Assembly: GCA_025455775.1 (NCBI GenBank)
Contig: JALOLT010000006.1
Span: 1 to 43,281, forward strand
From: Fimbriimonadaceae bacterium
Lineage (GTDB): Bacteria > Armatimonadota > Fimbriimonadia > Fimbriimonadales > Fimbriimonadaceae
Direction: 5' to 3'
Length of the DNA stretch: 43,281 nt
Made by a program: the position numbers and the translations under genes. How positions within the stretch are numbered: the first letter of the stretch is position 1; each line of letters opens with the position of its first letter. Positions 9,153 to 17,292 of the stretch are shown one piece after another. The notes under the pieces were generated by a model. That model was not told the origin of the DNA. It saw only the letters and a program-made list of their open reading frames with translations, and did not search any database.

Positions 9153-10604
9153 CTACGGATTCGGTTCCCACCTGACACTGCCATCCAGATACGCTATAGC
9201 GCGGCCATAGCGAGTGGTAATTGTTCCCATGATCACCTTGCTCGGCCCTTCGGGAAAGCCTCCGCCAGGAAAGACATAGTCAAATCCGGAAAGAAGGTCA
9301 CGAGATCTGATGTAAGGCATAACGGCATCCGCAAATTTTCCATCGTTCAGTGGAAGTTTATCGTCGTAGTCAGATGCGTATATCAGAACAGCTACTGCCA
9401 CTTGCTTTGCCGCGCTTGTTGCCAGAAGCTTTGTTCTCTCGACCTCTAGTTGCCGAAAGGCCTCAAGAGACATGCGCTCGATATCTTGACGATAAAGGAC
9501 TTGGTTTCGCATGTAGTAGAGCGTCGAACTATTCTGAGTAATCGCCCCAGGTTTCAGGTCATACCCGAGAAGGGTACGCGAGTACGCCTTATCTTCTTTA
9601 GCAATTACCGGAGGCTGATAGTCGAGTCCTTGACCATCGAGAGTCGTAGCAAAGTTCCTATTATATTGGACGGTCTGGCGGTCAAGACCCGATGGCGCCA
9701 TCGTTGAGACGAGCCAGAGAGCGGAGCCCTTGTCGCGGCTCCCATCTAACTCTGTTTGCGCGTCGGTTGTGTAAAAGTGCAAGCGGTCAACCAGAGGTCC
9801 TTCGAGAGATTTCGGGTCTAGGATAGTAAGGCTAGCCGTTTTTAAATCCCAAAGATAGAAGGTCTGCTCCCCTCCGCGCCGATAGCCAGTCACAATGGCC
9901 TTGCCGGGCTCCTGGAAAGCCACTTCTGCGCCGAGATGGTTGATGCGGTTTTGAGCTACAAGACTCCCATCGAGTCGGCTGACTGTCAGGATCGTGTCTT
10001 TCTCACCAGGCTGAACTCTCGACCAGATCTTTTCAAATCGTGAAAAGGTAATGCTAGAAGAGTAAATGGTTCTGGGATCTGAGAGAGGGTCTGGCAAAGG
10101 CGATAGCTGAAGAGTGTTAAGATCAAGAAGTCTCGCAGAGACTTCACCATCCTCCCGGGTCAAGGTGATGACAGCAGTGTCGGGCAATGGGATGATGCTG
10201 ATTTGGTATCTTGGAAAGTCATAAGGGAGCAAAGATGTGCGGCGAGTTGCTGCATTGTATATGAAATAGCGTATTTCTGGTTGGATAGATTGCGGTTCTC
10301 GTAAGGACGTGACCGCACCAGGATTCATCACTTTGCTAAAGAGGATCTTAGATCCATCTGGAGTCATCTGAAAAGCCGCAACATTTTCCGCGACGACCTC
10401 TTCCATCCGAAGTCCGAAGGCAACAGTCTGTGATAGAACAGTTGGCCTTCTAGCTGACTCCCCATCTGGATCGAACTCAGAAGCGATGCTAGGCGAAGAT
10501 CCCTGGCCACTCCGGCCCATCGGCACCTGGGGAATAGCAAGTCCTGCACCAGCCAGAACCACGCCGAGGCAAGCAGCAGCTGGGGCAAAGTGAGAAAGTT
10601 GCAT
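9153..10604 (-). CDS. secreted beta-propeller protein with pseudopilin-like C-terminal domain
   Basis: A 483-residue protein starting at ATG 10604. The frame extends nine codons further upstream, but TATAAT sits 6 nt before this ATG and the signal peptide (MQLSHFAPAAACLGVVLAGAG) begins here. Residues about 60-370 have the short strand pattern and Asp/Gly turns of a WD40/TolB-like propeller (TPDGSKILF, LYRQDIERM). Residues about 385-483 resemble the post-helix part of H-X9-DG prepilins: SAAKQVAVAVLIYASDYDDK, then GRAIAYLDGSVRW. The prepilin N-terminal helix is missing. Exported; function unknown. Convergent with the TPR gene. Confidence 0.7.
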   Translation of the reverse strand: MQLSHFAPAAACLGVVLAGAGLAIPQVPMGRSGQGSSPSIASEFDPDGESARRPTVLSQTVAFGLRMEEVVAENVAAFQMTPDGSKILFSKVMNPGAVTSLREPQSIQPEIRYFIYNAATRRTSLLPYDFPRYQISIIPLPDTAVITLTREDGEVSARLLDLNTLQLSPLPDPLSDPRTIYSSSITFSRFEKIWSRVQPGEKDTILTVSRLDGSLVAQNRINHLGAEVAFQEPGKAIVTGYRRGGEQTFYLWDLKTASLTILDPKSLEGPLVDRLHFYTTDAQTELDGSRDKGSALWLVSTMAPSGLDRQTVQYNRNFATTLDGQGLDYQPPVIAKEDKAYSRTLLGYDLKPGAITQNSSTLYYMRNQVLYRQDIERMSLEAFRQLEVERTKLLATSAAKQVAVAVLIYASDYDDKLPLNDGKFADAVMPYIRSRDLLSGFDYVFPGGGFPEGPSKVIMGTITTRYGRAIAYLDGSVRWEPNP

Positions 10605-10610
10605 AGACCT

Positions 10611-10616
10611 ATTATA
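10611..10616 (-). promoter_or_regulatory. -10 box, predicted leaderless promoter
   Basis: On the minus strand TATAAT is followed by AGGTCT and then the ATG at 10604: a gap of exactly 6 nt and no Shine-Dalgarno sequence. Confidence 0.7.
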
Positions 10617-10723
10617 AAGGAGATCTACCAAAATTGGCCAAGATTTGACAAGTAGTGCCTTAAGAATTCGCTACTGGAGCTCCTGCGACTCTTGCCTGGG
10701 GATCCATGGCCCTCATCCCAGGA

Positions 10724-10753
10724 CTCTTCTCCCCAGAAGGCTGGGGAGAAGAG
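10724..10753. terminator. perfect 13-bp hairpin downstream of the barrel gene
   Basis: CTCTTCTCCCCAG, loop AAGG, CTGGGGAGAAGAG. It lies 63 nt beyond the stop of the minus-strand gene ending at 10817, with no U-tract on that side. In architecture (long perfect stem, 4-nt loop, about 65 nt past the stop) it matches the hairpin after pilB. The remainder of 10617-10816 shows no gene. Confidence 0.55.
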
Positions 10754-10816
10754 GTTCTTTACCTTATCAGATAGCCGCTCAGTCCCTTCTCTTTCCGAAG
10801 AACCTAACCGCCCGAC

Positions 10817-11377
10817 TTAGAATCGGAAGAGGCCATAGGCTACAGACAAGCTCAGGCCGTCAAAGCGCAAGCCATCGGCTTCGCTAAAAATGTCATAACG
10901 AGCCGAAATCACGAAGTTCTGACCCAGGGCGTACCCCAGCTCCGCATTTCCGTTAAACCCGATCTTCTTGCCAGACCTGCGTCCCCCCGGCAGAGTGACT
11001 GCATAATCTTGATAGGCGATTCCGCCCCGAAGGCTGAAGAACAGACCGCTCACTTGGCCGCCTCTCATCCCTCGGTCATCGCCACCCAGGGGTCGCGTCA
11101 CGCCGAGGCTATAGGCAGCAAGGAAGATGCGGTTCCCATTCGCATCCTTACTGATAAAGTTCAGGTTGCTTTGCAGGTTGTCGCGACCTCGGTTTGCCCG
11201 AGGCGTCCCAACGCGACCCAGGCCAAACGAAACCCACTGGTCGCCAAGAGCCTTGCGCAAGTTGGAATCAGACGGGAAAAAGATTCCGTACTCCAGACCC
11301 AAGTTGTTTCCTTGAGCAAAGGCGCAGGGGGTCAGGGCCAGCAAACCGGCAGCGGCAGTGATGATCCTTTTGGTCAT
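10817..11377 (-). CDS. putative outer-membrane beta-barrel protein
   Basis: A 186-residue protein with a signal peptide ending at AFA-QG (about residue 21), Gly-rich amphipathic strands and a C-terminal Phe (YGLFRF). It resembles small OmpA/OmpW-like barrels; no specific family recognised. The gene lies 21 nt downstream of tkt on the same strand. Its own -10-like box in that gap suggests independent expression, although readthrough from tkt is possible. Confidence 0.68.
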   Translation of the reverse strand: MTKRIITAAAGLLALTPCAFAQGNNLGLEYGIFFPSDSNLRKALGDQWVSFGLGRVGTPRANRGRDNLQSNLNFISKDANGNRIFLAAYSLGVTRPLGGDDRGMRGGQVSGLFFSLRGGIAYQDYAVTLPGGRRSGKKIGFNGNAELGYALGQNFVISARYDIFSEADGLRFDGLSLSVAYGLFRF

Positions 11378-11383
11378 AGTCCC

Positions 11384-11389
11384 AGAATA
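11384..11389 (-). promoter_or_regulatory. -10-like box in the 21-nt tkt-barrel gap
   Basis: TATTCT (4/6 to TATAAT) on the minus strand, then GGGACT and the ATG at 11377. The 6-nt gap equals that of the clear TATAAT cases. Confidence 0.45.
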
Positions 11390-11398
11390 CCCTCTGAC

Positions 11399-13390
11399 CT
11401 AGAATCGCGCGAGAATGTCGCTCACCACCCGCTCAACCGTCATACCAAGCTCGCGGTACACGACTTCGCCAGGGGCAGACTCACCAAACCGGTCAATACC
11501 GATCGTGATTCCTTCTGACCCGACGTACTTGTGCCAACCCAGCGTCACTCCTGCTTCGAGGCTCACCTTGATCGCCGTACCTCCCAGGACTTCGAATCGG
11601 TAGTCGGCATCTTGAGCGTCAAATGTTTCCCAGCAAAGAGCAGACACAACTTTTGCCGTCTTACCTTTCTCCTTCAGGGCCTCCGCCACAGACAAAGCCA
11701 GGCTCACTTCGCTCCCAGAGGCAATCAACAAGACATCCGCTTGGCTCGGGCCTGCCAAGTGGTAAAAGCCTCGTCCAGCCCCAGCCTTGATCGTGTCTCG
11801 ATAAGACGAAAGGGTGGGAAGTTTTTGGCGAGTCAGAATCAAGCAGGAAGCCTTGCCCGAGGCCACGATGTGGCGATAGGCTTCGCCAGTTTCAATCGGA
11901 TCAGCCGGGCGGTAAACGTGTAACCCAGGAACGGTTCTCAGAGCCATCACTTGCTCAATCGGCTCGTGGGTGGGGCCATCTTCGCCGACAAAGACGGAGT
12001 CGTGGGTGAAGACAAAGAGGCTTGGGAGGTGAGAGAGACTCGCCAAGCGAATCGCACCCCTCATATAGTCGCTAAAGACCAAGAAGGTCGAACCAAGGCC
12101 TCTCAGACCATGCAGGCAAAGGCCATTCACGATCGCTCCCATCGCGTGTTCGCGAACGCCATAGTAGAGGTTTCTGCCGTCTCGCTCCGTGGCACTGTAG
12201 TTGCCTGAACCGCTGAAGATCGTCTTGGTAGAACCAGAGAGATCCGCCGCTCCCCCAATGAGCCAAGGAAGCCCCTTGGCCACTGCGTTGAGGGCAGTTT
12301 TTCCTGCATCTCGGGTGGCAGCCCCTCCTTCTGGGTAGGTCGCTTCGTCAAGTGCAGCATCCCAGCCCTCCGGCAGGGTTCCGGCGGAAATGTGGCCGAG
12401 TTGGTTGGCCAGATCGGGAAACTCGGCTTGGTATCTCAACCAAAGTTGGTGCCATTCGTTCTCCAGTTGAGCTCCCTTTTCCTTGGCCTGATTGCGAATC
12501 TTTTCGATTTCCGGCGGCAAAGCGAAGGTTGGTTCGACTGGCCAGCCGAGGGCTTGCTTCGTGATGCGCGTCGCGTCTGGACCAAGGGGTGAACCGTGGG
12601 CATCGCTCGTCCCTGCCTTCGGCGACCCAAAACCAATGATGGTTCGCACCACGATCAAGCTCGGTCGATCGGTGACTTTCTGGGCACTCAGGATCGCTTG
12701 TTCGACAGCATCCATGTCGTTCCCATCCTTGACTTGGCTCACATGCCAGCCGGTCGCTTCGAACTTCTTCGCAACATCCTCGCTAAAGCTGAGGTCGCAA
12801 GGCCCGTCCAAACTGATGTCATTGGCATCATAGAGGCAAATGAGCTTACCGAGCTTGAGGTGTCCTGCCAACGAAGAGGCTTCCAAGGCCACACCTTCCA
12901 TCAGATCCCCGTCACTCACGATGGCATAGGTAAAGTGGTCGATCACGGGAAAGTTTGGACGGTTGTAGTTTGCCGCGAGCCATTGCTCTGCCATTGCCAT
13001 CCCGACGGCATTTGCCATCCCTTGCCCCAGTGGCCCGGTCGTACACTCGACTCCTGGAGTCAGTCTATATTCCGGATGACCAGGAGTCTTGCTCCCGAAC
13101 TGTCGGAAGTTCTTGAGTTCCGCAAGGGGAAGGTCATAGCCAAAGACGTGAATCAAGCTGTAGAGCAGAGCAGAGCCATGTCCTGCCGAAAGGACAAACC
13201 GATCCCTGTTCAGCCAGTTTGGGTTCAGGGGGTTGAACCGCAGCTGTCGCTGCCAGAGACTTGCCGCCACCGGCGCAGCTCCAAGAGGCAAGCCAGGGTG
13301 GCCAGAATTAGCCTGCTCCACCATGTCGACCGAAAGAAACCGGAGAGCTGAGACAAGAGTCTGGTCGAGAGCGGATGGTGTCGGGGCCAT
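11399..13390 (-). CDS. tkt: transketolase
   Basis: A 663-residue TPP enzyme that moves two-carbon ketol units in the pentose phosphate pathway. Full length. SGHPG at 29-33, SAGHGS at 69-74, GPLGQG at 119-124 and the TPP motif SDGDLMEG at 159-166 closing at N190. The pyrimidine domain has GVREHAMG and [10 protein letters not shown], with [19 protein letters not shown] as the typical second signature. The C-terminal domain is complete, ending in ILARF. It starts at ATG 13390; TAAACT lies 12 nt upstream, so any leader is very short. Confidence 0.97.
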   Translation of the reverse strand: MAPTPSALDQTLVSALRFLSVDMVEQANSGHPGLPLGAAPVAASLWQRQLRFNPLNPNWLNRDRFVLSAGHGSALLYSLIHVFGYDLPLAELKNFRQFGSKTPGHPEYRLTPGVECTTGPLGQGMANAVGMAMAEQWLAANYNRPNFPVIDHFTYAIVSDGDLMEGVALEASSLAGHLKLGKLICLYDANDISLDGPCDLSFSEDVAKKFEATGWHVSQVKDGNDMDAVEQAILSAQKVTDRPSLIVVRTIIGFGSPKAGTSDAHGSPLGPDATRITKQALGWPVEPTFALPPEIEKIRNQAKEKGAQLENEWHQLWLRYQAEFPDLANQLGHISAGTLPEGWDAALDEATYPEGGAATRDAGKTALNAVAKGLPWLIGGAADLSGSTKTIFSGSGNYSATERDGRNLYYGVREHAMGAIVNGLCLHGLRGLGSTFLVFSDYMRGAIRLASLSHLPSLFVFTHDSVFVGEDGPTHEPIEQVMALRTVPGLHVYRPADPIETGEAYRHIVASGKASCLILTRQKLPTLSSYRDTIKAGAGRGFYHLAGPSQADVLLIASGSEVSLALSVAEALKEKGKTAKVVSALCWETFDAQDADYRFEVLGGTAIKVSLEAGVTLGWHKYVGSEGITIGIDRFGESAPGEVVYRELGMTVERVVSDILARF

Positions 13391-13430
13391 GGTACGAAAC
13401 AGAGTTTACTTGACTCGCCTAATTCGCCCC

Positions 13431-13466
13431 ATATCCTGGGTCTGGTAAGCCCAGAACCCAGGATAT
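13431..13466. terminator. long hairpin between tkt and the propeller gene
   Basis: ATATCCTGGGT (13431-13441) pairs with ACCCAGGATAT (13456-13466), with an inner CTGG/CCAG stem. It begins 11 nt past the stop of the minus-strand propeller gene, so it probably ends the def-fmt operon. No U-tract on that side. Confidence 0.55.
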
Positions 13467-13477
13467 TATTATCAGAA

Positions 13478-14818
13478 TTACTGAGAGGCTGCCGGGAGCT
13501 GAGGGCTCATGACGGGACGGCTATAGTCAGCTTCGCCTCTCGTCAGTTGGCGTTCGGTGCCGTTGCTTAAGTTAACAATGAAGACGTGGCCCCTGCCGTT
13601 TACCCGCCGGATGAAGCTAAGACTCTTGCCATCAGCCGACCAGGAAGGGGAAGAGACTTCGCCGCTCAACAGAAAGCGTGTCTGGGTTCCCCCTCCTGAG
13701 ACATTGGGGACAAGAGCGATTCCTTGCGGTTGCAGCTGGTTCGGCCCGAGTACGCGGGCAACAACGACTGCGATCGCTGTTCCATCGGGAGAGATCGCTG
13801 GGTCAAGAAAGACTGTTTCAGGAACTTCTTGTTCTTCCTCTTGAGCCGGACGCCACAAAGCGATTGGCTCTACTTGAACGTCCAAGGGTCGATCTTTCTC
13901 GGAGGTAGGCTTCAGGATCACGCGAATCAGCCCGTGTTCCCAAGGGTTCCTGGCAGTTCCGTCGCGGTTTCTCATGTCTTCCGGAATTTGATCCGGCGAG
14001 ATGTACTGAAAGCCTCTCAGGGAAACAACAGCAGTTGTTCCGTCCGGCGTGACTGCCATTTGGATGGTGCGACCAGCAATCACAGGGCGAGGGCGCAAGA
14101 ACATGCCTTGGCTATCCCGACCTAGGGGGTTCATGATAAAAATCTCACCCAGATCCCGCCTCATAACCGCGAAAACGCTCGTTTGGTCTGCTCCCCACTG
14201 AGCATCCTTAAAGCTGGATCCGATGTCGCGATAGAGTTGGTCAAGCGGCCCAGTCGCCCCTTCTTCGCCAGAGGCAAGACGATTCTTCATCACAGGCGGC
14301 AGAACCTGCTCCGTGACAGTCTCTTTTGGGTCGTAGCGAAAGACAAAGCCCCCCGAGAGGATCATTCCGGAGCGACTCGGGTCAGCGAGATTCTGGGGGC
14401 CAAAAAGAGGGGTCGTCTGACTGCGGCTTCCGGTCGATCTCTGTTCCACATCCTTCCGGGCCGGATTCCAACGGTAAATATTGAAGCTCGGCGACGAACG
14501 ATTGCTCGAAAAGAAAACCTGGAACCCGTTCGGTGCCCAAGAAACGCTTTGATCATTAAAGGGCTTATCTTCTGGTTTAGCAGGATCGAATCCATCTGGA
14601 ACGGGAGAAAGAATCTCCTCGCCGTTCGGCTTCAAGACGACGACTTGGCTTACAGACCCTACTGTGCGGATTGCCGCCACATGGTCTACCGATTCAAATC
14701 GCACTGTATCGGGATCTTTGAGGAAGTCGGTGAACCAATTCCATCCGGCAAAGAGGATGGCGATGGCAAATAGGCCGACCACGAGTCGGATCGCTAGCTT
14801 TTGTTGCGTCGGGCTCAT
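13478..14818 (-). CDS. membrane-anchored TolB/WD40-like beta-propeller protein
   Basis: A 446-residue protein with one N-terminal membrane helix (residues 10-30, LVVGLFAIAILFAGWNWF) and a periplasmic TolB-like propeller. Recurring units include SVSWAPNGFQVFFSSNRSS, DPAISPDGTAIAVVV and SPSWSADGKSLSFIRR. The start overlaps the fmt stop (ATGA, 14815-14818), so it is translated with def-fmt. The role is unknown; proteins of this type usually mediate envelope protein contacts. Confidence 0.75.
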   Translation of the reverse strand: MSPTQQKLAIRLVVGLFAIAILFAGWNWFTDFLKDPDTVRFESVDHVAAIRTVGSVSQVVVLKPNGEEILSPVPDGFDPAKPEDKPFNDQSVSWAPNGFQVFFSSNRSSPSFNIYRWNPARKDVEQRSTGSRSQTTPLFGPQNLADPSRSGMILSGGFVFRYDPKETVTEQVLPPVMKNRLASGEEGATGPLDQLYRDIGSSFKDAQWGADQTSVFAVMRRDLGEIFIMNPLGRDSQGMFLRPRPVIAGRTIQMAVTPDGTTAVVSLRGFQYISPDQIPEDMRNRDGTARNPWEHGLIRVILKPTSEKDRPLDVQVEPIALWRPAQEEEQEVPETVFLDPAISPDGTAIAVVVARVLGPNQLQPQGIALVPNVSGGGTQTRFLLSGEVSSPSWSADGKSLSFIRRVNGRGHVFIVNLSNGTERQLTRGEADYSRPVMSPQLPAASQ

Positions 14819-15771
14819 AGAGATAAATCCTCTTCAGTTTGACCGGAAAGTGGTGATAAAAATTCCCCTGGCAGCAATCTCGCCCCGGAACCATAGTCTG
14901 CTCCGCTCATTTTCTTGCGACCCGCTGGCTGGACTTCTTGGAAAACAAGGGATCCCGAGCCAAAGGCAACTGTGAGATCTGGACGCACTGACAAAATTTC
15001 TCCCGGCTGCCCGTCGCCTTCTCCCAGCCTGGCAGCAAGAACCTTTAGCGCAGGATCAGCTGGAGTTGAAAATCGAGTCTTGATGCGACAAAAGGGAGTG
15101 AAGGCCCGGATGCGGTTCAAGTTCCTCTCGGCCGAGTCCTGCCAGGATAGGATTCCGTCTGCGCTGGTTACCTTGTTTGCGAGGGTCGCGAGGGAATCAT
15201 CTTGTTTTTCCACCACCAACCCAGGCGCGATCAGCCGTTCACGCCAGTCGAGAATCATCTTCGCTCCCAGTTCTGCCAATCGTTCCTCTAGGCCTTGCCT
15301 TGTTTCGGTGGGGAAGATTTCGAGGGCTCCTTTGGCGACCATGTCCCCTGTGTCCATCCCTGCGTCCATCTTCATCAGGGTGACTCCGGTCACCTGATCC
15401 CCTGCCTCTAAGGCGCGGTGGATGGGTGCGGCCCCCCGCCATCGGGGGAGCAAGGAGCCATGGAGGTTGAAGCAACCGTGGCGGGGAACATCGAGCAGAG
15501 TCTGGGGCAAGATTTGGCCATAGGCAGCCACCACAAAGAGATCTGCGTCTCGCTCCGCAAGGCTCGCAATGAAGTCCTTTGACCGACATTTGAGCGGAGT
15601 TTCCACCGATAAGCCGAGGTCTTCCGCGAGTAGCTTAACAGGGGTTTGGGTCAGCTTCATCCCCCTCCCGCTCGGACGATCTGGTTGGGTCACCACAAGG
15701 TCAACCCAGGGGCTGAGGACTTTCAAGGCAGGCAAGGCAAAAGGTGCCGTCCCGAAATAGATAATCTTCAC
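14815..15771 (-). CDS. fmt: methionyl-tRNA formyltransferase
   Basis: 318 residues; formylates initiator Met-tRNA using 10-formyl-tetrahydrofolate. The N-terminal formyltransferase domain has NLHGSLLPRWRGAAPI at 102-117 with catalytic N102, H104 and D140 (MDAGMDTGD). The C-terminal OB-like domain follows, around RIRAFTPFCRIKTRF. Normal length. Its ATG overlaps the def stop and its stop overlaps the next start, both as ATGA, giving a tightly coupled def-fmt-propeller operon. Confidence 0.97.
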   Translation of the reverse strand: MKIIYFGTAPFALPALKVLSPWVDLVVTQPDRPSGRGMKLTQTPVKLLAEDLGLSVETPLKCRSKDFIASLAERDADLFVVAAYGQILPQTLLDVPRHGCFNLHGSLLPRWRGAAPIHRALEAGDQVTGVTLMKMDAGMDTGDMVAKGALEIFPTETRQGLEERLAELGAKMILDWRERLIAPGLVVEKQDDSLATLANKVTSADGILSWQDSAERNLNRIRAFTPFCRIKTRFSTPADPALKVLAARLGEGDGQPGEILSVRPDLTVAFGSGSLVFQEVQPAGRKKMSGADYGSGARLLPGEFLSPLSGQTEEDLSL

Positions 15772-16301
15772 TGACCCTCGCGGAGGCGTTCGTTGGGATT
15801 CATCCAGTGCAGGGTAGCCAAGTCAACTTTGTCGATAAAGAGGATGCCATCCAGGTGGTCAACTTCGTGCTGGACGATCCTGGCAGCGTAACCCTCCATC
15901 TCGTAGGCAACCGGGTCCCCTTTTAACGTCAAAGCCTCGACCTCGATGAACTCGGATCGCTTGACGTCCCCATAAAGTCCCGGGATCGAGAGACACCCTT
16001 CTTCCCCGATTTCTTCGCCCTCTCGCTTGACGATAACAGGGTTCACCAGCACGATCGGCTTCTTGCCAGGATGAATGACGATGATTCGCTCTAAGACTCC
16101 CACTTGCGGCCCTGCGAGGCCGACCCCATTGGCAGCCTTCATAAGCCGAACCATGTTGTCGCCCAACTGCTGAATGCGCTTGCCGAACTTCGTGACCTCG
16201 ACTGCTTTCTTTCGCAGCACTGGCTCTGGGATCTTCACAATCGGATGATCCCGATCTGTCACGTATAGTGGCTGAAACTCTGGTGGGACGACTACGTCCA
16301 T
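15768..16301 (-). CDS. def: peptide deformylase
   Basis: 177 residues from the ATG at 16301; an upstream in-frame Met at 16388 gives a non-homologous extension. Removes the N-formyl group from new proteins. All three motifs are intact: GVGLAGPQVG (59-68), EGCLSIP (101-107, metal ligand C103) and QHEVDHLDG (144-152; metal ligands H145 and H149, catalytic E146). The usual partner fmt follows with a 4-nt overlap. CATACT lies 9 nt before the ATG, so the leader is predicted to be about 3 nt. Confidence 0.96.
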   Translation of the reverse strand: MDVVVPPEFQPLYVTDRDHPIVKIPEPVLRKKAVEVTKFGKRIQQLGDNMVRLMKAANGVGLAGPQVGVLERIIVIHPGKKPIVLVNPVIVKREGEEIGEEGCLSIPGLYGDVKRSEFIEVEALTLKGDPVAYEMEGYAARIVQHEVDHLDGILFIDKVDLATLHWMNPNERLREGQ

Positions 16302-16422
16302 GATGGCCCCAGTATGACACTCGCTCAGATCCGGTTCCAGGCCGCAGAAGCCCTTCCAAAGGGACTCGCACAGATTGTCACGCGGCAAGACAGGTCAGGC
16401 GGTTAAAATGAGCGGGAACGGA

Positions 16423-17292
16423 ATGGAACGACTCGGCTTTATTGGTTTGGGGGTCATGGGCACCCCCATGGCGCGACACCTGATCTCACAGGGAAGAGAC
16501 GTCACGCTTTGGAATCGAACCAAGAGTAAAGCCTACGACCTGGTCGCCCTGGGAGCTAAGTGGGTGGAGTCCCCTGGCCAGTTAACCGAGGCAGTCGATG
16601 CAATCCTTATCTGTGTCTCGAAGAGTGAAGACGTTCAGGCAGTGGTCAATAAGCTCCTGCCCTTTCTTCGGCCAGGACAACTCGTCATAGACCACTCGAC
16701 AATCTTGCCAAAAGTTGCAGAAGGAATCGCCAAGCAAGTCGCAGAAAAGCAAGGTTTCTTTGTGGACGCTCCTGTCACGGGGGGTTCAATGGGGGCCAAT
16801 AAGGGCACCTTGACAATCTTCATGGGGGGTGAGACAGAGGCAGTGGAAAGGGCCAAAGCAATCACAGCCCCCTTCGCCAAGCGAGCCGAGCATGTGGGGC
16901 CAAGTGGGGCAGGGCAAATGACCAAGATGGCAAATCAAATCGCAGTGGGGGGGGCTCTTCTGGGGCTGTGCGAAAGCCTCGCCTTTGCCCAAAAAGCTGG
17001 CCTCGACGTTCGAAAAACCTGCGAACTCCTCTCCCAGGGTGCTGCAGGATCGTGGGCTTTCGAGAACTACGGCCCCAAGATCCTGGCACGAGATTGGGAA
17101 CCAGGCTTTTCGGTCACTAACCAACAAAAGGATTTTCTCTACTGCCAAGAGGCAGCCAAAGACCTGAGCTTCCCCCTCCCCATGACGGAGCTGGCCCACA
17201 AACTTCTCGCCATCCTAGAACAAGAAGGACGAGGCGGAGACACGACCGCCGCCCTTTATGATGTTTATCTGGAAATGGAGAGCGAGGAATGA
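16423..17292 (+). CDS. NAD(P)-dependent beta-hydroxyacid dehydrogenase (3-hydroxyisobutyrate dehydrogenase family)
   Basis: 289 residues from the ATG at 16423, chosen because MERLGFIGLGVMG is the canonical N-terminus; an in-frame ATG at 16408 is the alternative. Rossmann motif GLGVMG at 8-13, substrate loop DAPVTGGSMGA at 115-125, catalytic lysine K168 in GAGQMTKMANQ. The family covers 3-hydroxyisobutyrate, tartronate-semialdehyde and glyoxylate/succinic-semialdehyde reductases; the substrate cannot be told here. It overlaps the ABC ATPase start by 4 nt (ATGA), so it heads the importer operon. TAAAAT at 16404-16409 is a candidate -10. Confidence 0.88.
   Translation: MERLGFIGLGVMGTPMARHLISQGRDVTLWNRTKSKAYDLVALGAKWVESPGQLTEAVDAILICVSKSEDVQAVVNKLLPFLRPGQLVIDHSTILPKVAEGIAKQVAEKQGFFVDAPVTGGSMGANKGTLTIFMGGETEAVERAKAITAPFAKRAEHVGPSGAGQMTKMANQIAVGGALLGLCESLAFAQKAGLDVRKTCELLSQGAAGSWAFENYGPKILARDWEPGFSVTNQQKDFLYCQEAAKDLSFPLPMTELAHKLLAILEQEGRGGDTTAALYDVYLEMESEE

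Noticed and set aside
12596-13351. 251-codon open frame on the plus strand opposite transketolase
   Set aside because: Shadow of the tkt coding strand; the tkt motifs are intact across the whole stretch.
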